64,000 bases of DNA from Ephemerocybe angulata (GCA_013368325.1 JAACJK010000001.1:682001-746000), one strand, 5' to 3'; positions 1 to 13,408 are shown, counted from the first letter of the stretch. The notes: generated by a model not told the origin, from the letters alone. A program made the numbers and translations.

Positions 1-267
1 AAGGTCGCCTCTGATCGAGTCGAAAGGGCCCTTGGAGGTCGAGTCCCACACAGGGTTGTTCGGGTCAAGGCTTATTGTCGGTCGTGTCGCCTGAGGGGCA
101 GCAACGGTTCCAGTTGATGTTCCACTGGTCGACGTAGAACTCGACGTCGAGGCGCCAGACCCTTCCTCTGTGGTAGATGTTGTGGACGCGCCGTTTTGGG
201 GCGCAGGAAGCCCTGTCGACGACAAGGCAAGGAGGAGAGCAATGAAACAGGAAGAGAGGCGAATCAT
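1..267 (-). CDS. Secreted protein N-terminus, probably oxalate decarboxylase (bicupin); partial
   Basis: The frame opens at an ATG (267-265, minus) and stays open to the window edge (89 codons seen). Residues 1-20 form a signal peptide: a short charged start, then a hydrophobic core FIALLLALSS. A Ser/Thr/Gly-rich linker follows to about residue 55, then SLDPNNPVWDSTS and, about ten residues on, IRGDL. That linker plus 'DPN.P.W..TS...IRG.LG' is how fungal oxalate decarboxylases lead into the first cupin domain. The enzyme family converts oxalate to formate and CO2 outside the cell using manganese; no metal-binding His can be seen here because the cupin domains lie beyond the edge. Another secreted cupin protein is the main alternative. 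Confidence 0.55.
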   Translation of the reverse strand, partial: MIRLSSCFIALLLALSSTGLPAPQNGASTTSTTEEGSGASTSSSTSTSGTSTGTVAAPQATRPTISLDPNNPVWDSTSKGPFDSIRGDL

Positions 268-320
268 GGCCGAGTAACTCTGGGGGCTGAGCTGCAGAAC
301 CTTCCTCGAGATATAGGTGC

Positions 321-330
321 ATTATATAGC
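321..330 (-). promoter_or_regulatory. TATA box of the secreted-protein gene
   Basis: On the minus strand the sequence GCTATATAAT lies about 54 nt before the ATG at 267. This fits a TATA box followed by a leader of roughly 25 nt. It is seen directly; its function is inferred. Confidence 0.45.
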
Positions 331-3300
331 TTGAAATTGAGTCTCGAAGGTTCACTCTTGTGACACAGTCACAAACGAAATGACGTGCCAGAGACATGAA
401 GGCAAGAATAGAAAGTTATGCCGACACCGAGGGAGAGAATGCTATCTCAGGTCTTCGAATGGGGTCGTAGTGGCTTCCGCCATGTGTGGCACGGTTTGCG
501 ACGCTACCTCCCCCGGGCCGCGCCCAGAAGTATTTTAGAACGGAAGGTTGGAAGGAATGAACTTTTCTCCTCCATATTTCTCTACGAGATCATCGGCATA
601 CCAGGCATGAGCATCAATTTAACCCAGGAGGATGCGTTTTGCTTACTGTAAGCCTCCCCCCAGCGGCCCGATGACAATGCAATGAATGCATTCCTTGACC
701 TTTGCTGATACATCCTGGACCACCATGAGCCTTCGACGATTCTTTGACAGACGTGCCCGCCGACTCGGAGAAGTGTCGTAAGAGGAAGCGAAGCTAGGTA
801 ATGTTTGGAGGGATTGTGGTATTCAAGTGGTATTACTTACTTATCATCGCTGAGAGAAGTCAAAGGTTTGTACAGCTTCCGACAGGTCCGGGCACGGGCG
901 ATGGACGGTGTCGTCTCACAGCATATGGTAACGTCACCAAGGTTCAAGATGTGTAGGCCTGGGAAGGCGTCTAATTTGGTGGAACTGAAAGCAGGTTGAG
1001 TGATGGTGGCCTGGCACCAGAGAGACGTCAGAAAGTGCAGGAGGAGATTCAAGGGATGAAATAGCTTGTAATTGTAACGTTCAGGGCCACAACATCCTCA
1101 GAGCCACAGATCGCCGTGATGAAGAGCCAAAATTCAGTCCGCGGCGGAGGACGGGAGGGACAAGTTCGCAGACAATAGGTAAGGACAGAAATAAATCCAA
1201 GTCAAACTTACGCAGGTCATCCACGTGTTACACAGAAGCCGGCGGCGAGATGGACAGTGGGTAATTGGGATTTGGAAGAGGCGCTTACCTTAGAGAAGTT
1301 AGCCTTGCAGCCAGAACATGCCTGAAAAAGGTATGTTAGCGCCAATAGTAGTCTCGGCTACCCATCCGTTTGCGTACAGCCGAGAGGCCCGAGACTACGC
1401 CAATAGCAGAAAGCCTAGTCTTGAAAGATCAGAAGGGTTGCACGAAAATAAAGAGCTGCGGCGGGCACTTTCAAGACCGTCGTGCCCGAGGTGCGAATTC
1501 CAGACTCACAAATGGGTAGATCTTGCAAAGAGCGCTAGATCGCAGTGGAAATGCATCCAAAATTAACCAGGCACAACCCGCCCGGCGCCCTTCGAGGGCA
1601 TAGGAGCCATGAGACAAAATCAGAGGACGGGTCCACACCAGACAGAGTCCACGGAGGACTGCGTATCAGCAGGGGTTGAAGGGACTGATTGGTGTAGATT
1701 TGAACGAGTTCAGAGAGGATCAACCAAGGATCAACACGAGTAACCAGTGGATAGACGCTCACCCGCTACCTTCTTCAACGGAATCTACCCCCACCCAGCA
1801 CGGTGCCGGGTGCCCCCATCGGTTTACACAGTTGAGATATCAGACTTTAGGATATAGATTCTGTGAGATGGATTCTGATAACTTGAAAGACGTGGCTGAG
1901 AAACCACGAATTCTAGACATAGATAACATTTGGTTTCTCTACTAAAACACTCTCTATATAACAGGGCTGTCGTCGGACTTCGGAAAGAACCAGACGCTGC
2001 GCCCAAGCACAAGAAAAGGGAACGTTGCTTACCAGGGAACTCTTGGAAGCGCCAAGGAATCGCATAGGACTGCATGCACTGATTCGAAGAGGCCTGAAAG
2101 GAAACTGGTAAGCATCGAGGAATGGGAGATGGTGAGGTAACCAAAAGGATCAGATGGGGTTGCCCGAAAAATTGAGCTGTGGCGGGCATTTTCGTGCATG
2201 GAAGTACGAAGACCGTCGTGATAAAACATCATGAAAAGGGTGGCGAAACGTCGACTTACGTTGACTATGCTGTCGATGTTGGTGGGGGGTGGGAAGTGGA
2301 AACGACTGGTACCCAAAGCACTGGGGAAGAGAGTCAGCGGAAGCTCAAAGTAGATTCGAGTCGAAAAGAATCAGTGTTTTAAAAAAACAGCCATGGAATT
2401 GTCATCATTTCCTCCCGACAAGGAGGAGCAGGCGGTAATTCCTTTATATCATCAAATGAAAGAATGCGATCGAGATACTCACGTTGCAACACTAGGCCCG
2501 TCGTAGATACCGAGGGATCAATTAACACCATGGAATGACCTGGATGAAGAGTCAGTAAAAAGTCGACATAAGGGAAGATTGAGGGTCAGTGAAAATTTAT
2601 GTAAAAGCATCGGACCGGTGGCCCTCAGATACTCTAGTTTGAATTGTAAATTGGATCATCGCGAAGAGGCGAGCGAAAAAAGAGAATATGAGAACACTAA
2701 CCATTTGGCACCTGGCTACGGAAAGCGCTCATTCACACGTTGAAAAGGCAAGGAATGGGTCGTCCAATCTGGAATGAAGGTAATCAGTAAATGCGAAAGC
2801 CCAGGAGATATGACCGATCAGTGTAACTATGACAAAAGAACAACATCGCACCGAAACCTAGGTATGGCTCGGGCTCAAGGAGAATTGGAAAATTTTCATC
2901 GTATCGAAGAGAAAACGATAAGATGCGAGAGACTCACGTTTTATAGACCACATTTCACTGGTACCCACCCCGCTCCGAGCCTGATATTCACCGAAGAAAC
3001 CGACATTGCCCGTAGAAATGGAGAATGAGAGGAGAACATGGGAGTTCGGTTGGAAGGTGCATTCGAGGACTTTATAGTAGAAAATAAAGTTTTTGAATCT
3101 CCGCTTAGCGTCACATGGATTGCCGAGAGCTGAGATGTGATCCGGTCCACATCAATGTATCAAGTCCCACGATTCAGCAGCTTGGATCGAATCCACTCTC
3201 AGGCTTGTTCCTTACTTTCTTCCATCCCACTTTCGTTCGGACTCTCATCGACATAGCTTCTGGGGCCAAAGGATATCAACGATACTAACTGCGTCATGCT

Positions 3301-3833
3301 CTCGATTAATCACCACGAGCTCCGGAAACTTCGACTGGAATGACGTTTAACAAGCCCCAGGTCAGTATGAGCTTGGTGCGAGCCATATCCTGGGTACTTC
3401 CACCATTCCATCATGCATCGCCCTTTCCGTGTCCGACGTCCAGAAATCGAGCGGATGACTCTCGAAGGAGCAGCCTGGCCAGTTACGTGGGTCGACACGC
3501 AGCGTACGCATGTTGCGATGCGACTTCAGAACCACGGATATGAATTTATGGTCCACATTTTGAACTGTTAACGCTCATGCCCGCGTTTCCCCAAGTCCGC
3601 CGCGGGACTGAAACTGCATCGATAAAGTCCCTGCAGGGGCCCCACCCTTGTTTACTTTGATACAACGAGGATCTGTGAGAATCGATATCGAGTTCTCTGA
3701 AATACCCGGCGACTGACGCCCCCTGCAGCTCGTTGCCTCCTCCGATCTCTGCTACCATTCATTATCATTCCCCGCTGCGGGGCCGTATGCCTATTGCAGT
3801 TGAGCTGCTGTTGCCAGCTAATCATCCTCGACC
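331..3833. other. 3.5 kb without a resolved gene; minus strand shows serial splice-like signals
   Basis: No long open frame with recognisable protein similarity is seen. On the minus strand between about 3,000 and 840 there is a series of good donor motifs (GTGAGT at 2937, GTTAGT at 2700, GTGAGT at 2481, GTAAGT at 2261, GTAAGC at 2032 and 1288, GTAAGT at 840), with pyrimidine-rich AG acceptors upstream of most. They bracket 30-180 nt segments. The phases of successive segments do not join into one open frame, so this may be a decayed intron-rich gene or a non-coding RNA. Two diverged copies of an ~80-nt sequence lie at about 2140-2220 and 1420-1500. Confidence 0.3.
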
Positions 3834-5955
3834 ATGGAGCCTTGTCGATCTATCATGAAAACCTTTCTCAAGCGGCCGTTTCCGGTCCTCCCCTTTGTAA
3901 GTATCGCCAGGACCCTACTTATCCATTCGCTTTCTGACATGAAGGCTAGCTCCAGGGGTACCCTACCGATCTACTCGCAGAATTCATGCGAAGCACTCTC
4001 GATCCCCCGTTCAACGCGCGGTTTGCGAAATTCATCGAATCAGTGGACATGACTGGCACTGACTTCGTGCGCCTAAGTGAGGCAGATCTCGCCAGGTACG
4101 AGTTGCTCTCCCCCTCCCCTTCGATTAGCGAGCTTATCGTTTCCCCAGGCTATGCCAAGGCGAAGGACCTTACCTTCCTGGCCTCAGGACCTTGCAAAGC
4201 CTGCTCATTCCCCCCAAGTCCCCCCACGTGCGGGAGATCTTCTCTCTTCCTGCACTCGAAATCGACGAACAACTGGAAGACGTCCTCCCGGACCTCTTTG
4301 GACCCGACGCCAATCTCGTCTTCGACTTTCCGGATGAGCAAGATCCTGAATCAGTGTACGAGTGTCTCGTCCCGCTCCCTTCGACTCCCCCTCCCATTCC
4401 TGCCCTCCGCTTGTCCCTTCCTGACGAGGATACCTCAGCCTGCGACATCACACCTGCTCTTGAAGATGACGACGAGAGTTTAATCGATATGTTCTCCCCG
4501 ATCTCGCCCTCGATGGGACTTGCATTCGACGGGGACAGCTCAGACGACTCCCATTCCACTATCGTCGACATATTCGATTCGCCTCACCTCAGCAGCTTAT
4601 GCTCGCTGCCCACGAGCCCATGCTACGACGAAGACGTCCTTGGCGTAGATCTTCTCGGCCTCGGCTTCCAGATCGAAAGTCACGCTGCCTATATGGCATC
4701 GCAGGCCGACAAAGATCAGGATCTCGACTTCCCCGAAGACGGTACGGCGGCAAATGACTGTGAGGACCTCAAGTCAACTCTGAATACGCCTACCGCGGCC
4801 CCTCCCACTTTCATCGAGGAATTCGCACAGTCCCCTGAATCGGCTGGACTTGCTGTTGTCCTGGAGTGTACTGGGGAGGTAGAGGGGATTGAGCTTACTC
4901 CAGAAGCGTCCCTGCTAATGCTCGAACACGATTGCGACGACATTCGGCCAGTGACAATAGAAGATGAGTCGGGTTTGTCGGGATTTATGCCAGACTTACG
5001 ATCGTTGGATTCGTCCCCGCCGTTCTCCCCGTCGGGGTCGTACTCGCCTCTATCCTTCGTCCATCCAGACGTCGTGAGCGGGGGTTCCTTGGGTCTTTCC
5101 CTTTCGCCGGATTTGACGATCATTCGGACGCCTTCCACCTCATTCAACGACGACGTCACCATCGCATCACCTTCATCGACTTATCTCAACCCGACCCCTT
5201 CTCCTCGCCCCGTCTACCATCCAGACGCAGTTGCCACCAAGAATCTCGAAGGCTTCTCCCTACCGCCGCTTCCAGAGACTACCACCATTACTCCACTCCC
5301 TGTTGAGACGGAGAACGTCCGCCCGAAGATCACGATTGCCATCCCCTCCCTTACCTCGTTCTTCGATGACGAGGACCTATCATCGCTCATGTCGACAGTT
5401 GAGCTCACCAAGGCGAAATCATTAGCGTCTTCGCGAGGTGGTCAACTTTCCTCACTCGCGCCTCCTGTCTCGAGGTCATCGTCTGGCTATCTCCGTTCGC
5501 TGTCCCGATCGTCTTCTGCCGGGCAGGAGAGGAGTATCTGGCCGCTCGGTTCAACATCCGAGAGGTACCTCCCATCTCCTTACATGAAGGTGGATAAAGG
5601 TCCAGCATCGAAGCAATTCTGCGAGGACTGGCAGCCACCGAATACTGTCTCCGCGCAGGCGCACCAATCTCCCGATACCCATCACCTCACTTCTAATACC
5701 ATCGACGCCGAGACCCTTCCATCGTTCCGACCACATCATGAAGCTCCCTCCCAGCCCCCTTCACCGCTCTCGCCCCGCCCTCCGACACCTTGCCACTCTA
5801 TAGAAGCCACGGTGACGGTAGACCAAGTGGAAGAACGCACCCCTGGCGTTCCCACTGAACCCAGCCTTGTGGAAAAGGAGCCCACATCCACCCCTGCGTC
5901 GTCTTCGTCGCCTCCACCGCTACAATCCATTCTCCAGTCCGTCAACAGGAAGTAG
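3834..5955 (+). CDS. Disordered Ser/Pro/Asp-rich protein, 671 aa, unknown function
   Basis: Three exons: 3834-3896, 3950-4095 and 4149-5955. Both introns (53 nt each) are GT-AG and keep the frame, giving 671 residues. The start is the ATG at 3834, followed by MEPCRSIMKTF. The second exon encodes a short folded-looking segment with FNARFAKFIESVD. Almost all of the rest is low complexity: acidic and Ser/Pro-rich blocks (roughly 90-400), then Ser/Arg-rich and Pro/Thr-rich stretches to the end, with no membrane segment or catalytic motif. Many SP/TP pairs suggest phosphorylation. I do not recognise a family; a regulatory or scaffold protein is possible. The gene model is much firmer than any function. 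Confidence 0.7.
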
Positions 5956-7679
5956 AAGTGTCGTTGTCGTTGTGGGGAGGCCGTGCCGGGAAGTTTTTCC
6001 GCACAATTCTGAGCCCTGTTGAGGCAGAGCGTGTATACTGAACGTGAAGCGGAGCAGGTGTAGTGAAAGACCATACTACGGTTCTCGTTCTTGCTTCGTA
6101 GGTTTTCTTGCAGATTTATTTATCCCTTTTGTTTCTCTCGTCTGTTGGTTATGTTTTTGTTTCGCTTCTTGGTACCAAGCTGGAATCCTGTATTTGTACC
6201 TTCTCGTATTCATTGTTGCGGCTGTGGCTCGCGTACCGTGTATCGTTTTAGATGTATCTCTGTACTATGCTATGTCTGCCTCTCTACTTGGAATTAATCT
6301 CTTTATTTTACCTCAGTGCGGGGTTTCGGTCATAGAAGTGGACATCTCGTATTGATAGACTTGGTAGCCAGTCGTTGCCCTTGAGCCAGGAACGTCGGTG
6401 CATGTCACCACACGCAAAGAACAGCTCTCGCCACTACTCTCTCAGTCATTTAAAAGCAAGGTATGCCATTTGTTGTTCTTTGGTATTGCGCGGTATTCTA
6501 TCGCAAGATCAGAATCGACTACAAGACACAGTTCCCTCCTGACCATGAGACATCCATCTACTCAATCGAGGGTGACAAGAGGGTGAAGGTAGGTAATTCA
6601 ACGATAGTTGAAGCACGGCTGGATTACATACGGGTCGATCGCACATTGCGACTGCTCCGACTTGTCTCCCTTCGGGGCGAGCTTGACAATTCAGACTGGG
6701 CTAAAGTCCTGTAAAGCATCAACATAATGAGTCTCTCGGTGGGAAAAGAATCTTTCCCTGTGGCGTTTAATTGAGGAGCTTGTTGAGTCGGAGATGAGCG
6801 AGCTGGCAGAAACTGCCAGAGTGTGGGGACGACTGTGACGCCGCCTCTAATCCAAACTCTCACACTACTTCGAAGAGAAGGGTGTACTTGGATACGTACA
6901 CTGCATGCGCATGTAGGTCCATTCGTGTGCGCACCCTCACCGCATTACAACAACTGAGGCCTACTTTTGCCCTTATCTGACAAACGAAACCCCAGCCCTG
7001 TGAAATAGATTGCTGTCAACATATTTGACCTTCTCATGGAAAGTCCGACGAACACGAACATGCATTTCGAACTCGCAGCATAGTCGAGCCTGGGTCCATA
7101 CTTCGGACTTGTCTTGGGCTTGCAAACGAAAGAAAGAAACCACTGCCCCACGTTGCTGATGCGTTTGCGATCGACGGTGCCCAGCGTGCGACTCGGGACG
7201 CCGGAGGTCAAAATAAGCATGCCCATCAAAGTGGGACCCACAAACTCGGAGAAACTGGGGTGAACGCCGAAGAAGGGCAGTAACGGCAAGGCAGCGAAAA
7301 AAGCAAAGGGGGTAGATAGCCATCGATCGCTTGAGTTTGAGGGTAGCTTCAGAAACAAGTCAATGTTGTGCTAATAGTATCGATATAATATACAGAATGC
7401 AAGGCAGGAAATTGAGGTTGCGGAAAGAACCGAGAGCAGTTGCAGAAAACGAAGTGGTGTGAAAGCTGTATATGTACAGACGTGAAAACATGGCATAGAC
7501 TGAAAACGTAAAGCGGCACAGATAAGAACGAAGAGGGGCTAGAGAAGCAGCAAGTGGAAGCGAAACAGGGGATAGATGAGATAGCACAATGATAGACAAA
7601 GAGAGCAATTTGAAAGCGTGACAAGTCATTTGATCCAATGAGAAAGAAAATGCCGAAGAGAAAGGGGAACGCCACGAGC
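5956..7679. other. Intergenic, no supported gene
   Basis: The left part is probably 3' UTR of the disordered-protein gene and the right part that of the convergent forkhead gene. A minus frame at 6945-7358 (137 codons, with a hydrophobic stretch) and a plus frame at 6463-6714 (83 codons) are open, but show no family motif, clear promoter or splice pattern. Confidence 0.4.
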
Positions 7680-9271
7680 TTAGCGAGAGCCTCGCCTCGA
7701 GTGAGAACTGCCATACGATGACCCTGAATGATATCCAGTGGAGCCTTCTGGGGAGGACGGGACCTCGTTGAGGTAGTAGCTCGACGGGTCGGTTGCACCC
7801 ATGCCTCCAACAGCCTGGTCGATAGACTGGGCAGAGGAGCCGACGTACTGGTTAGGCAGTCGTGCTCGCCTACTAGAGGGCGAAGTTCCAGCATTGGCAG
7901 ATGATGAGGCGTATGGCGAAGCACGGCGAGATGCGCGAGATGATGCTCGACGCATTGATCCCTGGGACGCATCCGACTGGTCAGAATCGACCATTCCCAC
8001 TTCAAACTCACAGCCACTCAAGTCGTCGAAGTCCTGTTCCTCCTCCTCTGAGGCCACGGCTCCTGAGGTGGTCTTCCGACTCTTCCGCTTGCGGTCGCGC
8101 TTGTACCCTTCACCCTTCGAATGGTCGATCTCCCAGTAGTTCCCTTTGCCAGGCTCAGTGAGAGGCCGATGTACGTTCTTAAAGACCTGGTTCAGACTGA
8201 GGTTGTGCCGAATAGAGCCCTGCACGAGCACGTCCGTTAGACTCGCCGTTATAGCACGCGTGAAGGAAGCGAACAACTGGACTTACTCTCCAAGCTCCCT
8301 TGGGCTGCGTTCGATAAAACTCGAACCGTTCCTCGATGGCTTCGTAAATCTGCTTCAGGGTCATTCGCTGGTTCGGGCTCCCGTAGATGGCCAGTCGAAC
8401 GAGGAGCGGGTACGAATGTGGGGGCCTCTGCCCTGGCTCGGGGTCTGGCAAGGACCAAAGGTTGACCGGATCTCCTGGCTTCAGCCCAAGTTTCTGGCGG
8501 AGGAAGTCGCCGGGGGCAGGGAGGGCATGGTTACTGTTGGAGTTGTTTTCGAAATGTTGTTCGGTAAGTGGAATGCTTTCGAGGCCCATATACTGCGCCG
8601 TAGGGTCGATGCCTGGTGGGGGATATGAGTGGGAACCGTGCATTTGGGGACGGCCGCCGGAATGGTGTGGCAACCCGTGTCCTGGAAAGGCATAAGACAT
8701 TGGGTTGTGGCGACTGGCGTTGAAGGATTGATCGGAGAGGGGACTAGTAGACAGCGCGAAGCGAGGGTCGAGGTTGGGGGAAAACTGGGGTTGCGAGTAT
8801 GGGTTTCCAAGCATGGGACCAGGACCGGGCATATTTAAACCTTGAGTGTGGTGGACCCGATAGTCCTGCTGTCCGTAAATGTCCTGCACACACACACACG
8901 GGTGCAAACATGAGTGTCAGCGAAAACGGACAATTGCTCAAGGTACAAGAGAAGACATACATGGGTGGTCAACATCATTTGATTGCGGGCGTCGGCGGGG
9001 GGATAGGTGCCACGGCGCTGGTGTTGTAGGTAGGGGGTGTCCTCATGGCTCAGTCCGTCGTTGCCAGTCCTGGACATGGCTGTCAGCGTCGCGTTCCCTA
9101 TATCATACACGGGACTTACGGCGCGTATTGGACTGGCTGAGATGTTTGGTGGGGCTCCAGAGGAGACAGTGCACCATGGTAGATGTTCGAGTTGACGGGC
9201 CTCTGGGACATTTCTGTGGCGCAACCAAGACGAAGCGCAGTGCGCGCGACATTTTTGGAGAGGATGGCCAT
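7680..9271 (-). CDS. Forkhead (winged-helix) transcription factor, 465 aa
   Basis: Four exons on the minus strand: 9271-9120, 9069-8961, 8883-8287 and 8219-7680. All junctions are GT-AG and in phase, giving 465 residues. The forkhead domain spans about 239-330. It starts with [17 protein letters not shown], contains the helix-1/2 segment [14 protein letters not shown], and joins across the last intron to give [17 protein letters not shown], the DNA-recognition helix signature, followed by KGNYWEID and a basic [10 protein letters not shown] tail. Flanks are Gln/Ser/Pro-rich, as in fungal forkhead regulators. It should act in the nucleus as a sequence-specific transcription factor. The start is the first ATG of exon 1; Met-21 is an alternative. 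Which regulator (cell-cycle or developmental) cannot be said. Confidence 0.9.
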
Positions 9272-9311
9272 GGGGGAGGGAGAGATCGGTCCAGCGGTGA
9301 TGATGGACGCA

Positions 9312-9321
9312 GGTATTTAAA
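9312..9321 (-). promoter_or_regulatory. Possible TATA element of the forkhead gene
   Basis: The minus strand reads TTTAAATACC 40-50 nt before the ATG at 9271. If used, the leader would be very short, which would favour the alternative start at Met-21. Weak evidence. Confidence 0.25.
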
Positions 9322-12300
9322 TTGCAACATGACACGTGCAGGGGGCCGGGATAGGGCGGCGGCAGAGGTGAAGGGGGAAACGATGGCGGGACAAGTAAGG
9401 GAACAGAGAAGGCACCAGAAAACACTGTCATTAGCGATCTGAGATCCTGACAATCCGCATAAGGCAAGGCTAACCTGAAACGCCGAAAGGAAAGGACGAT
9501 AGCAAGATATCGGTGGAGAAAAAGGAAGACAGGTCTGGCGACGGTCTGGGGAGGTATGGGGAGGTATGGCAGAGTGTGTAAGAGGCAAGTACACAATATG
9601 GGACCGTTTGTGGGTGCGGGAAGGGCCCTCAGAGCTCTTGCCTTTATACGACATGGCATGCTTCCATCATAATTGCAGCATGTTTGTCCCTGATGGACGA
9701 ATTGCCAGGCATAGAAGTTGTGTTTCTGCCTAATGGAATAAGTGAGGAAAAGCGGTGGATTGGTAGTCTTCGGGATTGGCTCCGGGGCACTTTTTCGTGA
9801 GAACTGTTCTCAAAAGAGAGGGATGTCTCGCCAAGAAGCCCACCTACATCGTCTTTTATAGTAGGTCTGCCCTTACACGGCAGAAACAAGATGAAATCCC
9901 CATCATAGTGCTGTGGAGGCCCTTGAAGGGCAGAATCAGCGGGATTGGGGCGGACCCACTTTTCAAAAGATGCCTGTTCGAGATATGAAGGCGCTCTGAT
10001 CAGAGATGAAAAAGGAAAATCACACACCAGAAGGCGGCGGGACCGACGTTCACATCCCCTTGATGGCGTATGTCGGGATTCTTCAAGTCGGGATCTTCGC
10101 TGCATTTCTTCCCCAAGGAGAGTTGTCCTGAGCGGAGCTGAAACAGAGGGATTTGCGTTGTGTGCGTAAGTTGCTAATTGAATCGTATACCTGGATCTTG
10201 ACTTGAGTCACCATCTGTTGCGAGTACCCAGCGACATGAACGTGGAAAGCGTCGTTGTGGGTCCCATCGTCCACTACACTCCGAATTACCGCAATAGGCA
10301 GGGCGCGGCGGCGGAGGTTGAATTCGGTGCTCTTCGTCGTACTTCTGCACAGTCTGCATGGAAATTGATGGAATCAAGTATCCAGACGGTCTGCGTAATT
10401 TCGTGCCTTCTCCAGGAAGCTTTCAGCTGTTTCATCAGTTCCAGAGCAAGGACAAACGATGGCATATTTGCAATAATGCCTGTGTTTCAGCATCTCTCCC
10501 GCGTTTCCTGGGGCGGTCAGGCTTACCATCCCCGATTGTTCTCGTGCCGCAGGTGCTAGAATTCAACTATCTTGAAAGTGACTGGATATTCATCCTGTCT
10601 GCATTGCTGTCAGTAGTATTCAGTTTGGGATCATTCAATAGAAGCCACCAGTACTTCTAGGTCTGCGGTATACCCCGTTTGAAAGTTACCTTCTAAGGGG
10701 AAGCCCTCAGCACAGAATTATTCTCCCATAGAGGGAGTGTGTGTGCGTTCCTACCGAGGGTGTGAATGTGGCCCCTTCAATGTTGAGGGCACCCACAGTG
10801 GACCCACATTGTCGCCTTCTCTCCCTCAAAAGCCGGCCTCAGCATTAGAAGCCGGAAGCCTATTTTCGCTTCCTCACCTTTGTAGATACGTCTATGTGGG
10901 CACGCCTCTTTACCCCCTTCCCTTAGCACCCTGCTCTATTCTAAGATGACCTTTGAACCTTATGCAGGTCAGATTGCTAGAGGGATGCCGTCATTGATCC
11001 TCGTTCACTGGCACTGTAATGCACATACGAGCTATTTCTTATCAGTATGAACCACGCCCCATGCCGCTCTCTACACAGGCGACATTCGATAAAAGTACTG
11101 GCGTTTCTGCTAGTGCTGTCCCTCGAACGCGTAGGATCCCGGGTCTCGTTTTAACAAAGATAGGCGCGAGGGCGCCTAATATCTAGCATCAAAGTAGCCT
11201 TGCTGTCCATGGCATTCTCTCCACCATAGAGAGAGTGCTAGGTTTTCTCCTGCAAAATCTCACCATTCTACTACTTCCCGGCGGGCCGGCAGGTATTGCA
11301 CTGCGCTCACCGTCCCTCCCCGTTCAACGATCGCACACAGCTACATATCAAGCAAATATCATATATCAAGATCCAAACCATTATGAAACTCCCGATATGT
11401 CCCAGTTTATAACATGAGGTCAGTACTTCAACGAAACAGCTCAATCATTGAAGCATCCGGTGATGCCATCTCGAAAGAAGGATTGGCAACACTGAAAGGG
11501 GCCGGGCGAGGCTTATCGCGCGCATGTCGCCACAGCCAGTGATATGTTCCATCTCAAACAAGGACTGACAACCTCACTCAAAGTGGCGCCGAGAGACGAT
11601 AACCAAAATGGCCGGGAAGTCGGCGATGCTGGGCGTTTACCGAAAACTTCGACTGCACCCGTACCGCGCGCCTTGTACTCCATAATCCCGGCTGCGCCAG
11701 TCCAGCCGTTTTCCAGCCGCAAACAAAGAGGCCTCGGTTATTGCGTATCAAAACGCGACGTCGCCGAAGGGGCATGGCCAGCCACAGGAACACAAACTTC
11801 TGAGTACAAGATTGAAAATAAAGCGCTGCAGTGGAGGCCTTGTGTGGTGTGATATGTACGGGGGCTAGTAAAAGGAGATGTCGGATCTGAAGTTTTGTTG
11901 AAAACCGGGATCCTTTGGGCGCCAAAGCCACCAGGCCCCCGTTGGCTTGGATCCTTGGTCGCCGGGTACACAGCGAAAGAACGTGTTACCCAGCACCCGA
12001 CACATTCGAGGCTCCGACAGGAATACCAGTTGATTGCTGCATCTGATGTACTGTACATTAGATGGCTGAGGCCGAAACTCCTGGGTAATAGGACTGCACC
12101 CCCCAGGGTGACCTGAATGCTCCAGAACGTCGGACGCACGCACGGGTGGGGCTCAGGGGATACCGTACCGACTGCACTGACAAACTCATAGTCTAGGCAC
12201 GGTTATCCAATCCCCGAAGCCTGCGACCCTGCGCTTTGAGCCTCGAACCTCAATTGAATACCGAAGGCGCAAGGCTGGAGCCCCACATGATTCCATCCTC

Positions 12301-13408
12301 AGAACTGCAGCCCTTCTTATCGAAAGCATGTGCCCCAATTTCTCCGCCACCCCCAGACTTTCGAAAGCAGCGACATCACAGCGCCAAGCACATGTCGACG
12401 TTAGCGTTTTAGCGCTCGTCGGGGTATATCTCCGAATGTCACTGATGCGAATATGCCTCCGACTGATCCAGGTTCCCCGGATCGCCAAGAACCTCCAAGA
12501 GCCCTCAAGAGCCTCCCAGAACGATAGGAAGAGCTGGTCTGAGGAGGTTTCACCTACAAAGGTTGAATATGGATGCTGCTCGTCAGTGACTACCCAAGCC
12601 CCTCAGTTTCTTGAGATACTGCCACCCTGTCCACGCCTGGCGTTCTTGCCATGGAAGAGCTGCAAAAGTTGGCAGTGCGAGTCTTCAGATTGTAGAAGTC
12701 AGTACGCACCTCCCATCTACTTCGTCTTATTAGCCTCGCAAGGCTGGCCTAGAGATATGTACGAAATAGCACATTTCTGAGAAGAATTGCAAAGGTTTTG
12801 GGAGCTCAGGCGGCTGCCTGACTGCCGGCAGCGGGATAGCCGGATACCGGAGGGCACGAACCACGGCCCGATCGAGCCCTTGCCGAGGCGGGTACCGACG
12901 TCATCAGGGCAGCGACAGGGGGCCAGGGCGCACTGGGCAGCCAGCAGCGCAACACCGAGGTGTCGGGATCCAGTGCAGATATTGATACATTGTTCGACAG
13001 CGACGGTAACGAGTATGTACAGAACCCAAAAGACATGAAAAGAGTGGAGAGTATTTGCAAGAAAAGAGGCCACGTATATGGTGCGAAGGGTATCCTCAGG
13101 GAAGGGCCAGGTGGAACAGGGGAAAGGAAACGAGTGGGGGCGAATGTTTGTATACGAAATGCTAATGGTACAGGATAGAAGGGGGTTGGATGTGAAAGCA
13201 AAGTCAAGAAGTGAAGCGGCTTGTACAGGAATGCTGCGACATCTAGTCAATGTCGAAAAGCGAGACTATTAATCCGGAATTGAGATAGCGAGAATGGTGG
13301 GGGTCGGCTAGCGAGTGAAGGCGGTGGGAGGTTGCTACAGAAGGGAATGAAGATATCATGAAGAGTTCGGATAAAATGGTACAGAGGAAGAACGAAAGGG
13401 TGTGGGAT
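9322..13408. other. About 4 kb without a convincing gene
   Basis: Open frames here are short or overlap on both strands without recognisable motifs. Two stretches look slightly more coding-like and lie over each other at 12.9-13.2 kb. One is a minus frame with a hydrophobic segment ending FWVLYILVTVAVE; the other is a plus frame reading DIDTLFDSDGNEYVQNPKD. Neither can be extended by splice sites into a gene. No tRNA-like folds or transposon ends were noticed. Confidence 0.4.

Noticed and set aside
418..651. Short plus-strand frame of 77 codons
   Set aside because: No motif, promoter or continuation; expected by chance at this base composition.
7349..8017. A 222-codon minus frame overlapping the forkhead gene
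   Set aside because: It lies largely within the last forkhead exon in another frame and its 3' flank; no motif of its own.
12717..13250. Possible integral membrane protein fragment on the minus strand
   Set aside because: Only one hydrophobic stretch, no splice sites extending it, and an equally plausible frame on the other strand.
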